A stretch of DNA of 64,000 nt from Streptantibioticus rubrisoli (GTDB lineage Bacteria; Actinomycetota; Actinomycetes; Streptomycetales; Streptomycetaceae): positions 1 to 64,000 of the forward strand of contig NZ_JANFNH010000006.1 of the NCBI RefSeq assembly GCF_024436055.1, read 5' to 3'. Below are positions 28,437 to 38,076 of this stretch, in pieces. The notes below the pieces were generated by a model. The model was not told where the DNA came from and ran no database searches. It saw only the letters and a program-made list of their open reading frames with translations. The position numbers and the translations under genes were made by a program. How positions within the stretch are numbered: position 1 is the first letter of the stretch; each line of letters opens with the position of its first letter.

Positions 28437-29282
28437 TCAGCGGGCGGTTTTGGCCGCCACGACGGCGTCGAACACCTGTCGTTTCGGCACCCCCGCCTCG
28501 GTGGCGACGGCCGCGATGGCGGCCTTTCGGGGCTCGCCCGCCACCTCGCGTACCGCGACCCGGCGGGCCAGCTCCGCGGCGTCCAGTTCCTCGGGGCGGG
28601 CGGCCGGGGCGCCCGCGACGACGACGGTGATCTCACCGCGTACGCCGTCGGCGGCCCAGGCGGCCAGGTCCTTCAGCGGGCCGCGCCTGACCTCCTCGTA
28701 GGTCTTGGTCAGTTCACGGCAGACGGCGGCGCGGCGGTCCGGGCCGAAGGCCTCGGCCATCGCGGTGAGGGTGTCGGCGAGGCGGTGCGGGGCCTCGAAG
28801 TACACCAGCGTGCGACGCTCGTCGGCGACCTCGCGCAGCCGGGTGAGCCGCTCGCCCGACTTGCGCGGCAGGAAGCCCTCGAAGCAGAACCGGTCCACCG
28901 GTAGGCCGGACAGCGCCAGCGCGGTCAGCACGGCCGAGGGGCCGGGGACGGCGGTGACCCGGATGTCGCGCTCCACGGCGGCGGCGACCAGCCGGTAGCC
29001 GGGGTCGGAAACGGACGGCATTCCGGCGTCGGTGACCAGCAGCACCCGGTGGCCCTCGGTGAGGGCCTCGACCAGTTCGGGGGTGCGGGCGGTCTCGTTG
29101 CCCTCGAAGTACGACACGATCCGCCCGGCCGGGGTCACCCCGAGCGCGGCGGTCAGGCGGCGCAGCCGCCGGGTGTCCTCGGCGGCGATCACGTCCGCCG
29201 AGGCCAGTTCCGCGGCGAGCCGCGGGGGTGCGTCGTGTGGGTCGCCGATCGGGGTTCCGGCCAGTACGAGTGTTCCGCTCAC
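28437..29282 (-). CDS. rsmI: 16S rRNA C1402 ribose 2'-O-methyltransferase
   Basis: RsmI (281 aa) methylates the ribose of C1402 in the decoding centre. It is a tetrapyrrole-methylase-fold SAM enzyme with LAGTPIGDPHDAPPRL at the N-terminus and VIAAEDTRRLRRL, YFEGNE, VTDAGMPSVSDPG and GPSAVLTALALSGL. I chose the GTG at 29282 (VSGTLVLAG); a GTG at 29300 is also in frame. It is divergent from pmt. The rsmI/pmt back-to-back pair is conserved in actinobacteria. Confidence 0.95.
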   Translation of the reverse strand: MSGTLVLAGTPIGDPHDAPPRLAAELASADVIAAEDTRRLRRLTAALGVTPAGRIVSYFEGNETARTPELVEALTEGHRVLLVTDAGMPSVSDPGYRLVAAAVERDIRVTAVPGPSAVLTALALSGLPVDRFCFEGFLPRKSGERLTRLREVADERRTLVYFEAPHRLADTLTAMAEAFGPDRRAAVCRELTKTYEEVRRGPLKDLAAWAADGVRGEITVVVAGAPAARPEELDAAELARRVAVREVAGEPRKAAIAAVATEAGVPKRQVFDAVVAAKTAR

Positions 29283-29408
29283 GCGCCCAGTCTTCCTCAC
29301 CCGCCCACCCGCCCGTCACCGCCACCCTCGCGCGGCGGTGCGTGAAAGGTGGCGGCGACGGGCGGGCGGGAGGGCGAATTCCCAAGGGGCCTTCCATACG
29401 ATGGCTCG

Positions 29409-31118
29409 GTGAGCAGTGACACCGAGACAGACGCCGCACCGCCCACGGGCGCCAGCCCCGTGGGCCCCGCGCCGAGCCCGTGGGCGCAACGCCTGCGGCG
29501 GTTCGGGTACGCCGGGGCCGGGCAGCGGACCGCACGGGAACGACTCGTCGACGCGTTCCCCGCCCCCGGGACCAGGCTCTGGCGAGCCCTCGGGCTCACC
29601 CCGGCGCTCGCGGACCGGCTGGCCTGCTGGTCCGGCTGGGCCGGGCCACTGCTCGTCGCGCTGCTGGCGGGGGCCCTGCGCTTTGGGCACCTGGGCAGTC
29701 CGCGCGCGGTGATATTCGACGAGACGTACTACGCCAAGGACGCCTGGGCGCTGCTCCAGCACGGCTACGAGGGCGCCTGGCCGGACAACGCCAACCAGTT
29801 GATCCTGGGCCATCCGCAGCGCATCCCGCTGGGCCTGGACCCGTCGTACGTGGTGCATCCGCCGATGGGCAAGTGGGTGATCGCGCTCGGCGAGTGGCTC
29901 TTCGGGCTGACGCCGTTCGGCTGGCGCTTCTCGGTGGCGGTGCTCGGCACGCTGTCGGTATTCATGCTGTGCCGGATCGGGCGGCGGCTGCTGCGCTCCA
30001 CCGCGCTGGGCTGCCTGGCCGGTGGGCTGATGGCGGTGGACGGGCTGCAGTTCGTGATGAGCCGCACCTCGCTGCTCGACCTGATCGCGATGTTCTGGGT
30101 GCTGGCCGCGTTCGGCGCGCTGCTGATCGACCGGGACACCGCCCGCGCCCGGCTGGCCGCCGCGCTGCCGGAGGACGGCCGGGCGAACGACGAGGCGGCG
30201 ACCGGCACCCGGCTCGGCTGGCGGCCGTGGCGGATCGCCGCGGGCGTGCTGCTGGGACTCGCCTGCGCCACGAAGTGGAACGGCGCGCCGTACCTGGTGG
30301 CGTTCGGGATCATGGTGGTGCTGTGGGACGCCGGTGCGCGCCGGGTGGCGGGCGCCCGGCACCCGTACCGGGCGGTGCTGTGCCGCGACGCGCTACCGGC
30401 GTTCTGCTCGCTGGTACCGGTGGCGCTGGCCACCTATCTCGCCTCGTGGACCGGCTGGTTCGCCACCGGCAACGGCTACTTCCGGCACTGGGCGGACGGC
30501 CGCGGCGGCACCTGGTCGTGGATCCCGGCGCCGCTGCGCTCGCTGTGGCACTACCAGCACCAGGTGTACGACTTCAACATCCATCTGACGCAGCCTCACA
30601 CCTACCAGTCCAATCCGTGGAGCTGGCTGGTGCTGGGCCGCCCGGTGTCGTACTTCTACGAGTCGCCCAAGCTCGGCCAGAACGGCTGTACGGCGCCCGG
30701 CGGTTGTGCCCGCGAGGTGCTGGCGCTGGGTACTCCGCTGCTGTGGTGGGCGGCGTGCTTCGCGCTGGTCTTCCTGCTGTTCCGCTGGGCACTGCGACGC
30801 GACTGGCGGGCGGGCGCGGTGCTGTGCGGGGTGGCGGCCGGTTACCTGCCGTGGTTCAACTACCAGCAGCGCACCATCTTCCTGTTCTACGCGGTGGTCT
30901 TCGTGCCGTTCCTGTGCCTGGCGGTGGCCATCATGGTGGGCGCCCTGCTGGGCCCCGCGGGCGCGAGCGAACGGCGCCGCATGTGGGGCGCGGTGGGCGC
31001 GGGCACGCTGGTGCTGCTGATCGTGTGGAACTTCATCTACTTCTTCCCGCTGTACACGGGCATGACGATCCCCATGGACGCCTGGCGGGCGCGGATGTGG
31101 CTGGATACCTGGATCTAG
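29409..31118 (+). CDS. pmt: Polyprenyl-phosphate-mannose--protein mannosyltransferase
   Basis: This multi-span GT39 enzyme (569 aa) transfers mannose from polyprenyl phosphate mannose to secreted proteins. The essential acidic motif is FDETYYAKDAWALLQHGYE in the first external loop. The family CATKWNG sequence, GLMAVDGLQFVMSRTSLLD and about 10 hydrophobic helices also fit. I chose the GTG at 29409 (VSSDTETDAAPP), since the 20 codons before it lack family character; the ribosome site is weak. In Streptomyces, Pmt glycosylates lipoproteins and cell-wall proteins and affects phage phiC31 sensitivity. Confidence 0.94.
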   Translation: MSSDTETDAAPPTGASPVGPAPSPWAQRLRRFGYAGAGQRTARERLVDAFPAPGTRLWRALGLTPALADRLACWSGWAGPLLVALLAGALRFGHLGSPRAVIFDETYYAKDAWALLQHGYEGAWPDNANQLILGHPQRIPLGLDPSYVVHPPMGKWVIALGEWLFGLTPFGWRFSVAVLGTLSVFMLCRIGRRLLRSTALGCLAGGLMAVDGLQFVMSRTSLLDLIAMFWVLAAFGALLIDRDTARARLAAALPEDGRANDEAATGTRLGWRPWRIAAGVLLGLACATKWNGAPYLVAFGIMVVLWDAGARRVAGARHPYRAVLCRDALPAFCSLVPVALATYLASWTGWFATGNGYFRHWADGRGGTWSWIPAPLRSLWHYQHQVYDFNIHLTQPHTYQSNPWSWLVLGRPVSYFYESPKLGQNGCTAPGGCAREVLALGTPLLWWAACFALVFLLFRWALRRDWRAGAVLCGVAAGYLPWFNYQQRTIFLFYAVVFVPFLCLAVAIMVGALLGPAGASERRRMWGAVGAGTLVLLIVWNFIYFFPLYTGMTIPMDAWRARMWLDTWI

Positions 31119-31164
31119 TTGTGAGTTCGCCCCCCTGGGGCGACTCATCTTGGGGGCGTCACCT

Positions 31165-31225
31165 GTCGTTGTTGGCCGTCCTTGGCTGCCGCTGGCCAGC
31201 CTCGGACGGCCCGCAGACGGCCCGG
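31165..31225. repeat. Dispersed non-coding repeat, copy 1
   Basis: The 26 bp at 31200-31225 match 55884-55909 at 24 of 26 positions, built on two GACGGCCC units. The preceding TGTCGTTGTTGGCCGTC-like segment also matches. It lies 47 bp after pmt. Confidence 0.6.
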
Positions 31226-31504
31226 GTACGGCCCCCGCTGGGCCTTCCGGTAGGCGCCGGAACCTGCGTTGACCTGGCCTTCCGCCGCCTACACCGTCCG
31301 TCGGGGCGAGGGGACCAACCGGTTTCCATTGCGGGCGCAGGTACTCCGTGAAGTGCAGCTCATGGCCCGGCTCGGCAAGCGCCGTGTACAGGTGTGGGGC
31401 TGGCGAAGGCGCCTTCTCCTCATACAAGCGGTTGGCCGGAGATCGGGTGATCTATCGGGTTCGGGCCCAAGCGTGACTGAGCGATTGCGTCGAGATGTGG
31501 AATC

Positions 31505-31536
31505 TTGACCCCATGGACACATCTGTGTCATAGAGT
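31505..31536 (+). promoter_or_regulatory. Promoter-like sequence for the PBP gene
   Basis: TTGACC at 31505-31510 is followed after 17 bp by TCATAGAGT, which resembles the housekeeping sigma consensus. It lies about 60 nt before the GTG start of the PBP gene. Confidence 0.45.
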
Positions 31537-31594
31537 GCCCCCGCGTCACGCTCCTTGACGGTTGGTGCGGAGGCGACGAGTTGGGGAGGGTCAG

Positions 31595-33217
31595 GTGCAG
31601 GGAGCGACGAAGGGCGTCGTGATCGGTGGTGCGGTCGCGGTGGTGCTCGCGGCGGTCGGGTTCGGTGGGTACGGCCTGTTCCACAGCGCGTCCAGCAAGC
31701 CGGCGGCCGACGCCAAGCCCGCGCCGAAGGTGACCACTCCCCCGTCGGCGGCCGAAGTGCGGGGTACCGCACACGACTTCCTGGCCGCGTGGGCGTCCGG
31801 TGACGTGGCCAAGGCCGCCGCGCTGACCGACGACAGCGCGCAGGCGACCACCCAGCTGACCTCCTATCGAAGTGATCTGCACGTCAGCCGGTTGACGCTC
31901 ACGGGCCAGCCCGCCACCGGCACCCGTGTCCCGTTCTCGGTGCGCGCCGCGGTCTCGTACAACGGCCAGGACTCCACCTGGGCCTACGACTCGGCGCTGA
32001 CCGTGGTGCGGGACGGCTCGGGCAAGCCGGTCGTCAAGTGGGCGCCCGCCGTGCTCAACCCCAAGCTGACCGCGGGCCAGGGCCTGGAGGCCGCGCCGTC
32101 CGACACCCCGCCGCCACTCACCGCCGTCGGCCGCGACGGCACACCGCTGACCGCCGCCAAGTACCCGTCGCTGGCCGGGATCCTCACCGAGTTGCAGTCG
32201 AAGTACGGCGCCACGATGCAGGGCACCCCGGGCATGGACATCCGGGTGAAGGCCGCCGACGGCAAGCCGGGCGCCTCGCTGCACCCGCTCTCCCCGGGCA
32301 AGGCGGGCAAGCCGCTGAAGACCACCATCGACGCCGGTCTGCAGGCGCAGGCGGAGAAGGCGGTCACCACCCAGGGGCCGGACGCCGCGGTGGTCGCGAT
32401 CCAGCCGAGCACCGGCGACGTACTGGCCGTCGCCAACAACCCGGCGGGCGGCTACGACAAGGCGATGCTGGGCACCTACGCGCCCGGCTCCACCTTCAAG
32501 GTGATCACCGCCTCCACCCTGCTGACCACCGGCAAGGTCACCCCCAGCACGCCGTTGGACTGCCCGAAGACCATCTCCTACGGCGGCCGCAGCTTCCATA
32601 ACGTGGAGGGCATGCAGATCGACAAGGCCACGTTCGCCCAGGACTTCGCGGCCTCCTGCAACACCGCGTTCATCTCCACGGCGAACGTGCTGCCGGACGG
32701 CGCGGTGGAGAACGAGGCGCACGACGTGTTCGGCCTCGGGCTCAACTGGTCGACGGGCGTGCCCTCCTGGGACGGCAAGGTGCCGGTGGGTACCGGGTCG
32801 GAGAAGGCGATGACCATGATCGGCCAGGGGCAGGTACAGGTGAGCCCGCTGGACATGGCGTCGGTCGCGGCCACCGCCAAGTCCGGTGTGTTCCACCAGC
32901 CGGTGATCGTCCCGGCTGCGGTGGACAACCGGCAGATCGCGCAGGCGCCGCAGCAGTTGCCCGCGTCGGTCGACTCCGCGCTGCGCTCAATGATGGTGCT
33001 GACCGCCCGGCAGGGCACCGCCGCGCCGACCGTCGGCCAGCTGAGCGGTGACGTGGGCGCCAAGACCGGCACCGCGGAGGTGGACGGTCAGGCCAAGCCG
33101 AACAGCTGGTTCCTGGCCTACCACGACGATGTCGCCGCGGCGGCGGTGGTGCCGAACACCGGTGAGGGCTACAAGTTCGCCGGGAAGATCGTGGCGGCGC
33201 TGCTCTCCGCGAGCTGA
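31595..33217 (+). CDS. Penicillin-binding protein (class B-like transpeptidase with NTF2-like domain)
   Basis: The protein (540 aa) has an N-terminal membrane anchor (GVVIGGAVAVVLAAVGFGGYGLF, about 6-28). An NTF2-like/MecA N-terminal domain follows (AAEVRGTAHDFLAAWASGDVAKAAALT), then a transpeptidase domain. The active-site serine is in APGSTFKVI (about 298), the second motif is SCN (about 354) and the third is KTGTAE (about 490). It cross-links peptidoglycan outside the membrane. The start is the GTG at 31595, with GGGGAGGG upstream. The sequence resembles low-affinity or MecA-like PBPs, of which Streptomyces has several; a division- or sporulation-specific role is possible but not shown here. 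Confidence 0.93.
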   Translation: MQGATKGVVIGGAVAVVLAAVGFGGYGLFHSASSKPAADAKPAPKVTTPPSAAEVRGTAHDFLAAWASGDVAKAAALTDDSAQATTQLTSYRSDLHVSRLTLTGQPATGTRVPFSVRAAVSYNGQDSTWAYDSALTVVRDGSGKPVVKWAPAVLNPKLTAGQGLEAAPSDTPPPLTAVGRDGTPLTAAKYPSLAGILTELQSKYGATMQGTPGMDIRVKAADGKPGASLHPLSPGKAGKPLKTTIDAGLQAQAEKAVTTQGPDAAVVAIQPSTGDVLAVANNPAGGYDKAMLGTYAPGSTFKVITASTLLTTGKVTPSTPLDCPKTISYGGRSFHNVEGMQIDKATFAQDFAASCNTAFISTANVLPDGAVENEAHDVFGLGLNWSTGVPSWDGKVPVGTGSEKAMTMIGQGQVQVSPLDMASVAATAKSGVFHQPVIVPAAVDNRQIAQAPQQLPASVDSALRSMMVLTARQGTAAPTVGQLSGDVGAKTGTAEVDGQAKPNSWFLAYHDDVAAAAVVPNTGEGYKFAGKIVAALLSAS

Positions 33218-33256
33218 GCCGAGGGGCTCAGCCGCGGTGCGGGGTGTGCGATGGGC

Positions 33257-34432
33257 TCAGCGTAGGCAGGAGCGCACCGCCCGTACCAGGGCCTGCGCCC
33301 GTGGGTCGGCGGTCACCGACTTGAGCAGACCGGCTGTGACATAGCCGAAGGCGATGCCCGACTCGGGGTCGGCGAAGCCCAGCGAGCCGCCCCGGCCGGG
33401 GTGGCCGAAGGAGCCGGGGCCCAGCAGCGGGCAGGCCGGGCCGTGCAGCATGAAGCCGTGGCCGAAGCGGGTGCCCACCACCAGCACCCGGTCCGGCCCT
33501 TCGGACTCCGGGGACCGGGCGGCGGTGAGCGTCGCCGGGGTGAACAACGGCCGTCCGCCGTCCACGCCGGTGGCCAGCGCCCCGTAGCAGCGGGACAGCG
33601 AGCGGGCGGTGGCGATCGCGTTGGAGGCCGCCAACTCGCCCGCCTGGTAAGCCGGTTCATTCTCGTCGACGGGTGCGGATATCGCCTCGAAGGCGCGCCG
33701 GGTCAGCGACTTCGGGTCGGCGTACGCCTCGGTGACGGACCGCTTGGGCCGGGCGCGCAGGCCCGCCGCGGGGGACTCGGGCGGGGACGGCACGGCGGCG
33801 ATCCGGCCGACCCGCTCGGCGTGCTCCGGCGGCAGGCCGAACCACAGGTCGAGGCCGAGCGGGCGGGCGATCTCCTGGGCGAACCACTGGCCGAGGGTGC
33901 GGCCGGTGGCGCGCAGCACCAGTTCGCCCAGCAGCCAGCTGAACGTCTGCGCGTGGTAGCCGTGCTCGCTGCCCGGCTCCCACTGCGGGCGCTGGGCGGC
34001 GACCGCGCGCGGCCCGCTGACCCCGTCCAGGGCCTGGGCGACGGTGAGCGGGGTGTCCAGCGCGGGCACCCCGACGCGGTGGGTGAGCAGTTGGCGCACC
34101 AGGGCGCGCTCCTTGCCCGCCGCCTTGAACTCCGGCCAGTAGCTGCCCACCGGCGCGTCCAGGTCAAGCTGCCCGCGCTGGTGCAGCAGGAGCAGACAGG
34201 CGGCGGCCGGGCCCTTGCCCGCGGACCGGATGATCTGCGCGGTGTCCCGCTCCCAGCGCGGCCCTTCGGGCTCGTCGGCCCGCGCGGCACCGGCCCACAG
34301 GTCGACCACCGGTCGGCCGCCAAGGTGGACGGCCACCGCGGCCCCCCGCTCCCCGCGCCGCTCGAACCCCTCTCGGAACGCCTCCAGGACCGGCTCGAAG
34401 CCGTCCGCCACCGTCCCGTGGACCACCACCAC
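33257..34432 (-). CDS. Class C beta-lactamase-related serine hydrolase/esterase
   Basis: This protein of the beta-lactamase/D-aminopeptidase fold (391 aa) begins HGTVADGFEPVLEAFREGFERRGERGAAVAVHLGGRPVVDLWAG. The SxxK site is SAGKG in the segment IIRSAGKGPAAACLLLLHQRG. The Tyr motif is in the HGYHAQTFSWLLGEL stretch and the C-terminal HGF/HPGRGGSLGFAD box is present. This matches EstB-like esterases rather than true beta-lactamases. I chose the GTG at 34432, with GGGAG upstream; 108 further open codons cover the intergenic region. It is convergent with the PBP gene and divergent from the tricorn gene. Natural substrate unknown. Confidence 0.85.
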   Translation of the reverse strand: MVVVHGTVADGFEPVLEAFREGFERRGERGAAVAVHLGGRPVVDLWAGAARADEPEGPRWERDTAQIIRSAGKGPAAACLLLLHQRGQLDLDAPVGSYWPEFKAAGKERALVRQLLTHRVGVPALDTPLTVAQALDGVSGPRAVAAQRPQWEPGSEHGYHAQTFSWLLGELVLRATGRTLGQWFAQEIARPLGLDLWFGLPPEHAERVGRIAAVPSPPESPAAGLRARPKRSVTEAYADPKSLTRRAFEAISAPVDENEPAYQAGELAASNAIATARSLSRCYGALATGVDGGRPLFTPATLTAARSPESEGPDRVLVVGTRFGHGFMLHGPACPLLGPGSFGHPGRGGSLGFADPESGIAFGYVTAGLLKSVTADPRAQALVRAVRSCLR

Positions 34433-34541
34433 TGCCGCTCCCGCTCCTGCCCCCGACCATGCTCCTGTCAGACCGTTCCCCCCATGGTGCACGGCCCGTC
34501 GTCGGCGCCAAAAGTTGCCCTCCGCAATCCAGCCCAGAACC

Positions 34542-37500
34542 ATGGAAAACGTGACAGACCCGATAGACGACGCATATCTCAGGTTTCCCCACCTCCACGG
34601 CGACCTGCTCTGCTTCGTCGCCGAGGACGACTTGTGGGTGGCCCCGCTGGCCGCCGCCGGGGCCGTGCCGGAACGGGCCTGGCGGATCACCGCCGACCGC
34701 ATCCGGCAGGGGCACCCCCGGTTCTCGCCGGACGGCACCGCCATCGCGTTCACCACCTGGCGCAGCCTGGACCCCGAGGTGCACCTGGTGCCGGTGGACG
34801 GCGGACCGGCGCGCCGACTGACCTACTGGGGCAGCCCGGACGCCCGGGTGTGCTCCTGGACACCGGACGGGAGGATCCTGGCGGTCTCCTCGCACGGGCA
34901 GCCGTTCTCGCACTTCTCCTGGGCGTACGCGGTCACCCCGGACGGCTCGCCCGGCAAGCGGCTGCCGTGGGGCCAGGTCTCCGACATCGCGGTAGCCGAC
35001 CTGGACGGTGACCACCTCACCTTGATCCTCAACGGCACTCCCCCGCACGAGCCGGCGTCCTGGAAGCGCTACCGGGGCGGGGCGATGGGACGGCTGTGGC
35101 TGCAGGGAGCCCGGCTGCTGCCCGAGGTGCGCGGGCACCTGGACTGCCCGATGTTCGTCGCCGGGCGGATCGCGTTCCTGTCCGACCACGAGGGCGTGGG
35201 AAACCTGTACTCGTGCCTGCCGGACGGCTCCGACCTGCGGCGGCACACCGACCACGCGGAGTTCTACGCCCGCCACGCCTCGACCGACGGTCAGCGGGTG
35301 GTCTACCAGTGCGCGGGCAGGCTGTGGCTGGCGGAGGACCTGGCGGATCCGGCCGCGGTACCGCGCCGCCTGGACGTACGGCTCGGCGGGGCGCGCAACG
35401 GCCGCCGCCCGTACCAGGTCCCGGCCGCCGCCAACCTCACCGGGCTGGCGTGCGACACCACCGGGCGGGCCAGCGCGGTGTGCGTACGCGGCAGCCTGTA
35501 CTGGCTCACCCACCGGGACGGCCCGGCGCGCACCATCGTCGACCAGCCGGGGTCCCGGGTGCGGCTGCCGGTGATGCTGGGCGACACCGGGCGGGTGGCG
35601 TTCGTCTCGGACGCGGGCGGCGAGGACGCCATCGAGATCGCCGACCTGCCCGGCCGCACCGTCCGCTTCTCCTCCACCGTCTCCGGACTCACCGGCGCGG
35701 TCCCGTCCCGCGTGGAGCCGTCTCCCGAACCCGTCGGCGCGGGCAGCCGCGAGCGCGCGGCGCCCGGCACGGACGGCGCCGCGAAGTACACCGCGGACCT
35801 CCCGGACCCGACCACCAGCGGTACCGCGCTGGGCGCGGCCATCGCGGAGGAACCGGTCCGGCCGCCGGTGGACACCCACAAACGGCGGCTGGCGCAGGGC
35901 GAGTTGGGCCGGGTGCACGAGCTGGTGGCCTCGCCGGACGGCGCGACGCTCGCCGTCGCCTCGCACGACGGGCGCCTGCTGCTGGTGGCCACCGGCGCCG
36001 CCGAGGCGCCACGCACCAGCACCGACGTGGACGACACGCTGCCGAGCGAGGAGCCGCCGCGCGCCGTACCGGCCGGAACCGTGGTGGAGCTGGTGCGCTC
36101 CACCAACGGTCCGGTGCGCGATCTGGCGTTCTCGCCCGACTCGGCCTGGCTGGCCTGGTCGCACCCGGGCATCGGGCGCTCACTGCGGAAGATCAGGATC
36201 GCCAAACTCACCAACGGCACCGTCCTCGACGTCACCAACGGCCGCTTCGAGGACGAGCGTCCGGTCTTCACCTGGGACGGCCGCTATCTGGCGTTCCTGT
36301 CCTGGCGCGGCTTCGACCCGGTCTACGACGTGCACACCGGCGACCTGTCCTTCCCGCTGGGCTGCCGCCCCTATCTGGTGCCGCTCAACTCCGCCACGCC
36401 GTCGCCGTTCGCGCTGCCGGTCGAGGGGCGGCCGATCACCGGCGGCCTGGACGCGGTCGACGGCAGCGAGGGGCCGGTGGTGGTGGAGGCGGACGGGCTG
36501 CAGAACCGGGTGACGCCGTTCCCGGTCGCCGCGTCGAAGTACTCCTCGCTCTCCCCGGTGCGCGGCGGGCTGGTCTGGCTGCGCTGGCCGATCTCCGGTG
36601 CGCTGGGCGAGACGTTCGCCAACCCCGCGGACCCCTCGCCGCGGCCGACACTGGAGTACTTCGACCTGTTCAGGACCCGGCGCACCGAGCTGCTGCGGCA
36701 CATGGACTGGTACGCGGTCAGCGGCGACGGCCGCCGCCTGGTGGTGTACGACGACGGGGAGCTGGCGGTCGTCCCGGCGTACGAGCGCGGTGACGACGAC
36801 TCGACGGTCATCCTGGACATGCGGCGCATCCTGCACGAGGTGAACCCGGCCGCCGAGTGGCGCCAGGCGTACGAGGAGGCCGGGCGGATCATCCGGGACT
36901 ACTTCTGGGCGCCCGACATGTGCGGCATCGACTGGCCCGCGGTGCTCGACCAGTACCGTCCGCTGGTCGAACGGGTCGCCTCCCCCGAGGAGTTCGCCGA
37001 TCTGCTGCGGGAGATCCTCGGCGAGCTGGGCACCTCGCACGCCTACTGCACCGCCGCCCGGCGCAACGAGGGACCGCCGCACTACCAGCGGCCGATGGGG
37101 CTGCTGGGCGCCAACTTCCAGCATGACAAGGACGGTACGTGGTCGGTGCGCCGCATCATGCCGGGTGAGTCCTCGGACTCCAAGGCGCGCTCACCGCTGG
37201 CCGGTACCGGGGTGCGCGAGGGCGCGGTGCTCACCCATGTCGACGGCCGCCCGGTGGACCCGGTGACCGGGCCGTATCCGCTGCTGGCGGGGGCGGGCGG
37301 CACCACCGTGGAGCTGACCTTCGCCCCGCCACAGGACCACGACGGGCCGTCCCGCCGGGTCGCGGTGGCACCGCTGATCGACGACCGCCCGCTGCGCTAC
37401 CAGGACTGGGTGGCCAAACGCCGGTCGGTGGTACGGGAGTTGAGCGGCGGCCGGTGCGGCTATCTGCACATCCCGGACATGGGCGGTTCCGGCTGGGCCC

Positions 37501-38075
37501 AGTTCAACCGCGACGCGCGGATGGAGGTCTCCCGGCCCGCGCTGATCGTCGACGTACGGGGCAACGCGGGCGGCAACATCAGTGAGTTGGTGATCGAGAA
37601 GCTGACCCGGACCATCTTCGGCTGGGACATGACCCGCGGTGCCGAGCCGGTGAGCTACACCAGCAACGCCCCGCGCGGCCCGATCGTGGCACTGGCCGAC
37701 GAGGCGACCTCCTCCGACGGCGACATGATCATCGCGGCCTTCAAGCAGCTGGGCCTGGGACCGGTGGTCGGCACCCGCACCTGGGGCGGAGTGGTGGGCA
37801 TGACCGGCCGCCACCGGCTGATCGACGGCACGGTGATCACCGTGCCGATGAACGCGGCCTGGTTCAACGAGTACGGCTGGGGCATCGAGAACGGGGGCGT
37901 GGCACCGGACATCGAGGCGATGCGCACCCCGCTGGATTGGGCCGAGGGCCGTCCCTCGCAACTGGCGGCGGCCGTGCGCACCGCGCTCGACCTGCTGGAG
38001 AAGCACCCGGCGGCCACCCCGCCGGACCTGTCCGAGCGCCCCGACCGCAGCCGTCCGCCGCTGCCGCCGCGGTAG
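34542..38075 (+). CDS. Tricorn protease homologue
   Basis: This large cytoplasmic peptidase (1177 aa) degrades oligopeptides produced by the proteasome or other proteases. Two beta-propeller regions (about 1-370 and 450-740, with repeated D-G blade motifs) precede a C1 region, a PDZ domain (near 900-960) and a C-terminal tail-specific protease core. The catalytic residues match tricorn: His in GTSHAYC (about 832), Ser in EATSSDGDMI (about 1056) and Glu in GWGIENGG (about 1115). A low-complexity insert occupies about 373-446. The ATG at 34542 or the GTG at 34551 could start it. Its stop is one base from the convergent SARP gene. Confidence 0.93.
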   Translation: MENVTDPIDDAYLRFPHLHGDLLCFVAEDDLWVAPLAAAGAVPERAWRITADRIRQGHPRFSPDGTAIAFTTWRSLDPEVHLVPVDGGPARRLTYWGSPDARVCSWTPDGRILAVSSHGQPFSHFSWAYAVTPDGSPGKRLPWGQVSDIAVADLDGDHLTLILNGTPPHEPASWKRYRGGAMGRLWLQGARLLPEVRGHLDCPMFVAGRIAFLSDHEGVGNLYSCLPDGSDLRRHTDHAEFYARHASTDGQRVVYQCAGRLWLAEDLADPAAVPRRLDVRLGGARNGRRPYQVPAAANLTGLACDTTGRASAVCVRGSLYWLTHRDGPARTIVDQPGSRVRLPVMLGDTGRVAFVSDAGGEDAIEIADLPGRTVRFSSTVSGLTGAVPSRVEPSPEPVGAGSRERAAPGTDGAAKYTADLPDPTTSGTALGAAIAEEPVRPPVDTHKRRLAQGELGRVHELVASPDGATLAVASHDGRLLLVATGAAEAPRTSTDVDDTLPSEEPPRAVPAGTVVELVRSTNGPVRDLAFSPDSAWLAWSHPGIGRSLRKIRIAKLTNGTVLDVTNGRFEDERPVFTWDGRYLAFLSWRGFDPVYDVHTGDLSFPLGCRPYLVPLNSATPSPFALPVEGRPITGGLDAVDGSEGPVVVEADGLQNRVTPFPVAASKYSSLSPVRGGLVWLRWPISGALGETFANPADPSPRPTLEYFDLFRTRRTELLRHMDWYAVSGDGRRLVVYDDGELAVVPAYERGDDDSTVILDMRRILHEVNPAAEWRQAYEEAGRIIRDYFWAPDMCGIDWPAVLDQYRPLVERVASPEEFADLLREILGELGTSHAYCTAARRNEGPPHYQRPMGLLGANFQHDKDGTWSVRRIMPGESSDSKARSPLAGTGVREGAVLTHVDGRPVDPVTGPYPLLAGAGGTTVELTFAPPQDHDGPSRRVAVAPLIDDRPLRYQDWVAKRRSVVRELSGGRCGYLHIPDMGGSGWAQFNRDARMEVSRPALIVDVRGNAGGNISELVIEKLTRTIFGWDMTRGAEPVSYTSNAPRGPIVALADEATSSDGDMIIAAFKQLGLGPVVGTRTWGGVVGMTGRHRLIDGTVITVPMNAAWFNEYGWGIENGGVAPDIEAMRTPLDWAEGRPSQLAAAVRTALDLLEKHPAATPPDLSERPDRSRPPLPPR

Positions 38076-38076
38076 T

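Larger units (their letters stand above)
31119..31594. other. Intergenic region between pmt and the PBP gene
   Basis: This 476-bp gap contains one copy of a dispersed non-coding repeat (31165-31225), a G/C-rich region without coding character and, at its right end, a promoter-like sequence (31505-31536) for the PBP gene. Confidence 0.55.

Noticed and set aside
31289-32896. 535-codon minus-strand open frame opposite the PBP gene
   Set aside because: Its composition is Gly/Arg/His-rich, typical of an antisense shadow; the plus-strand PBP has all three active-site motifs.
33257-34432. Antibiotic-resistance beta-lactamase
   Set aside because: The fold is shared, but the motifs fit EstB-like esterases and cell-wall or other hydrolases; nothing shows beta-lactam hydrolysis.
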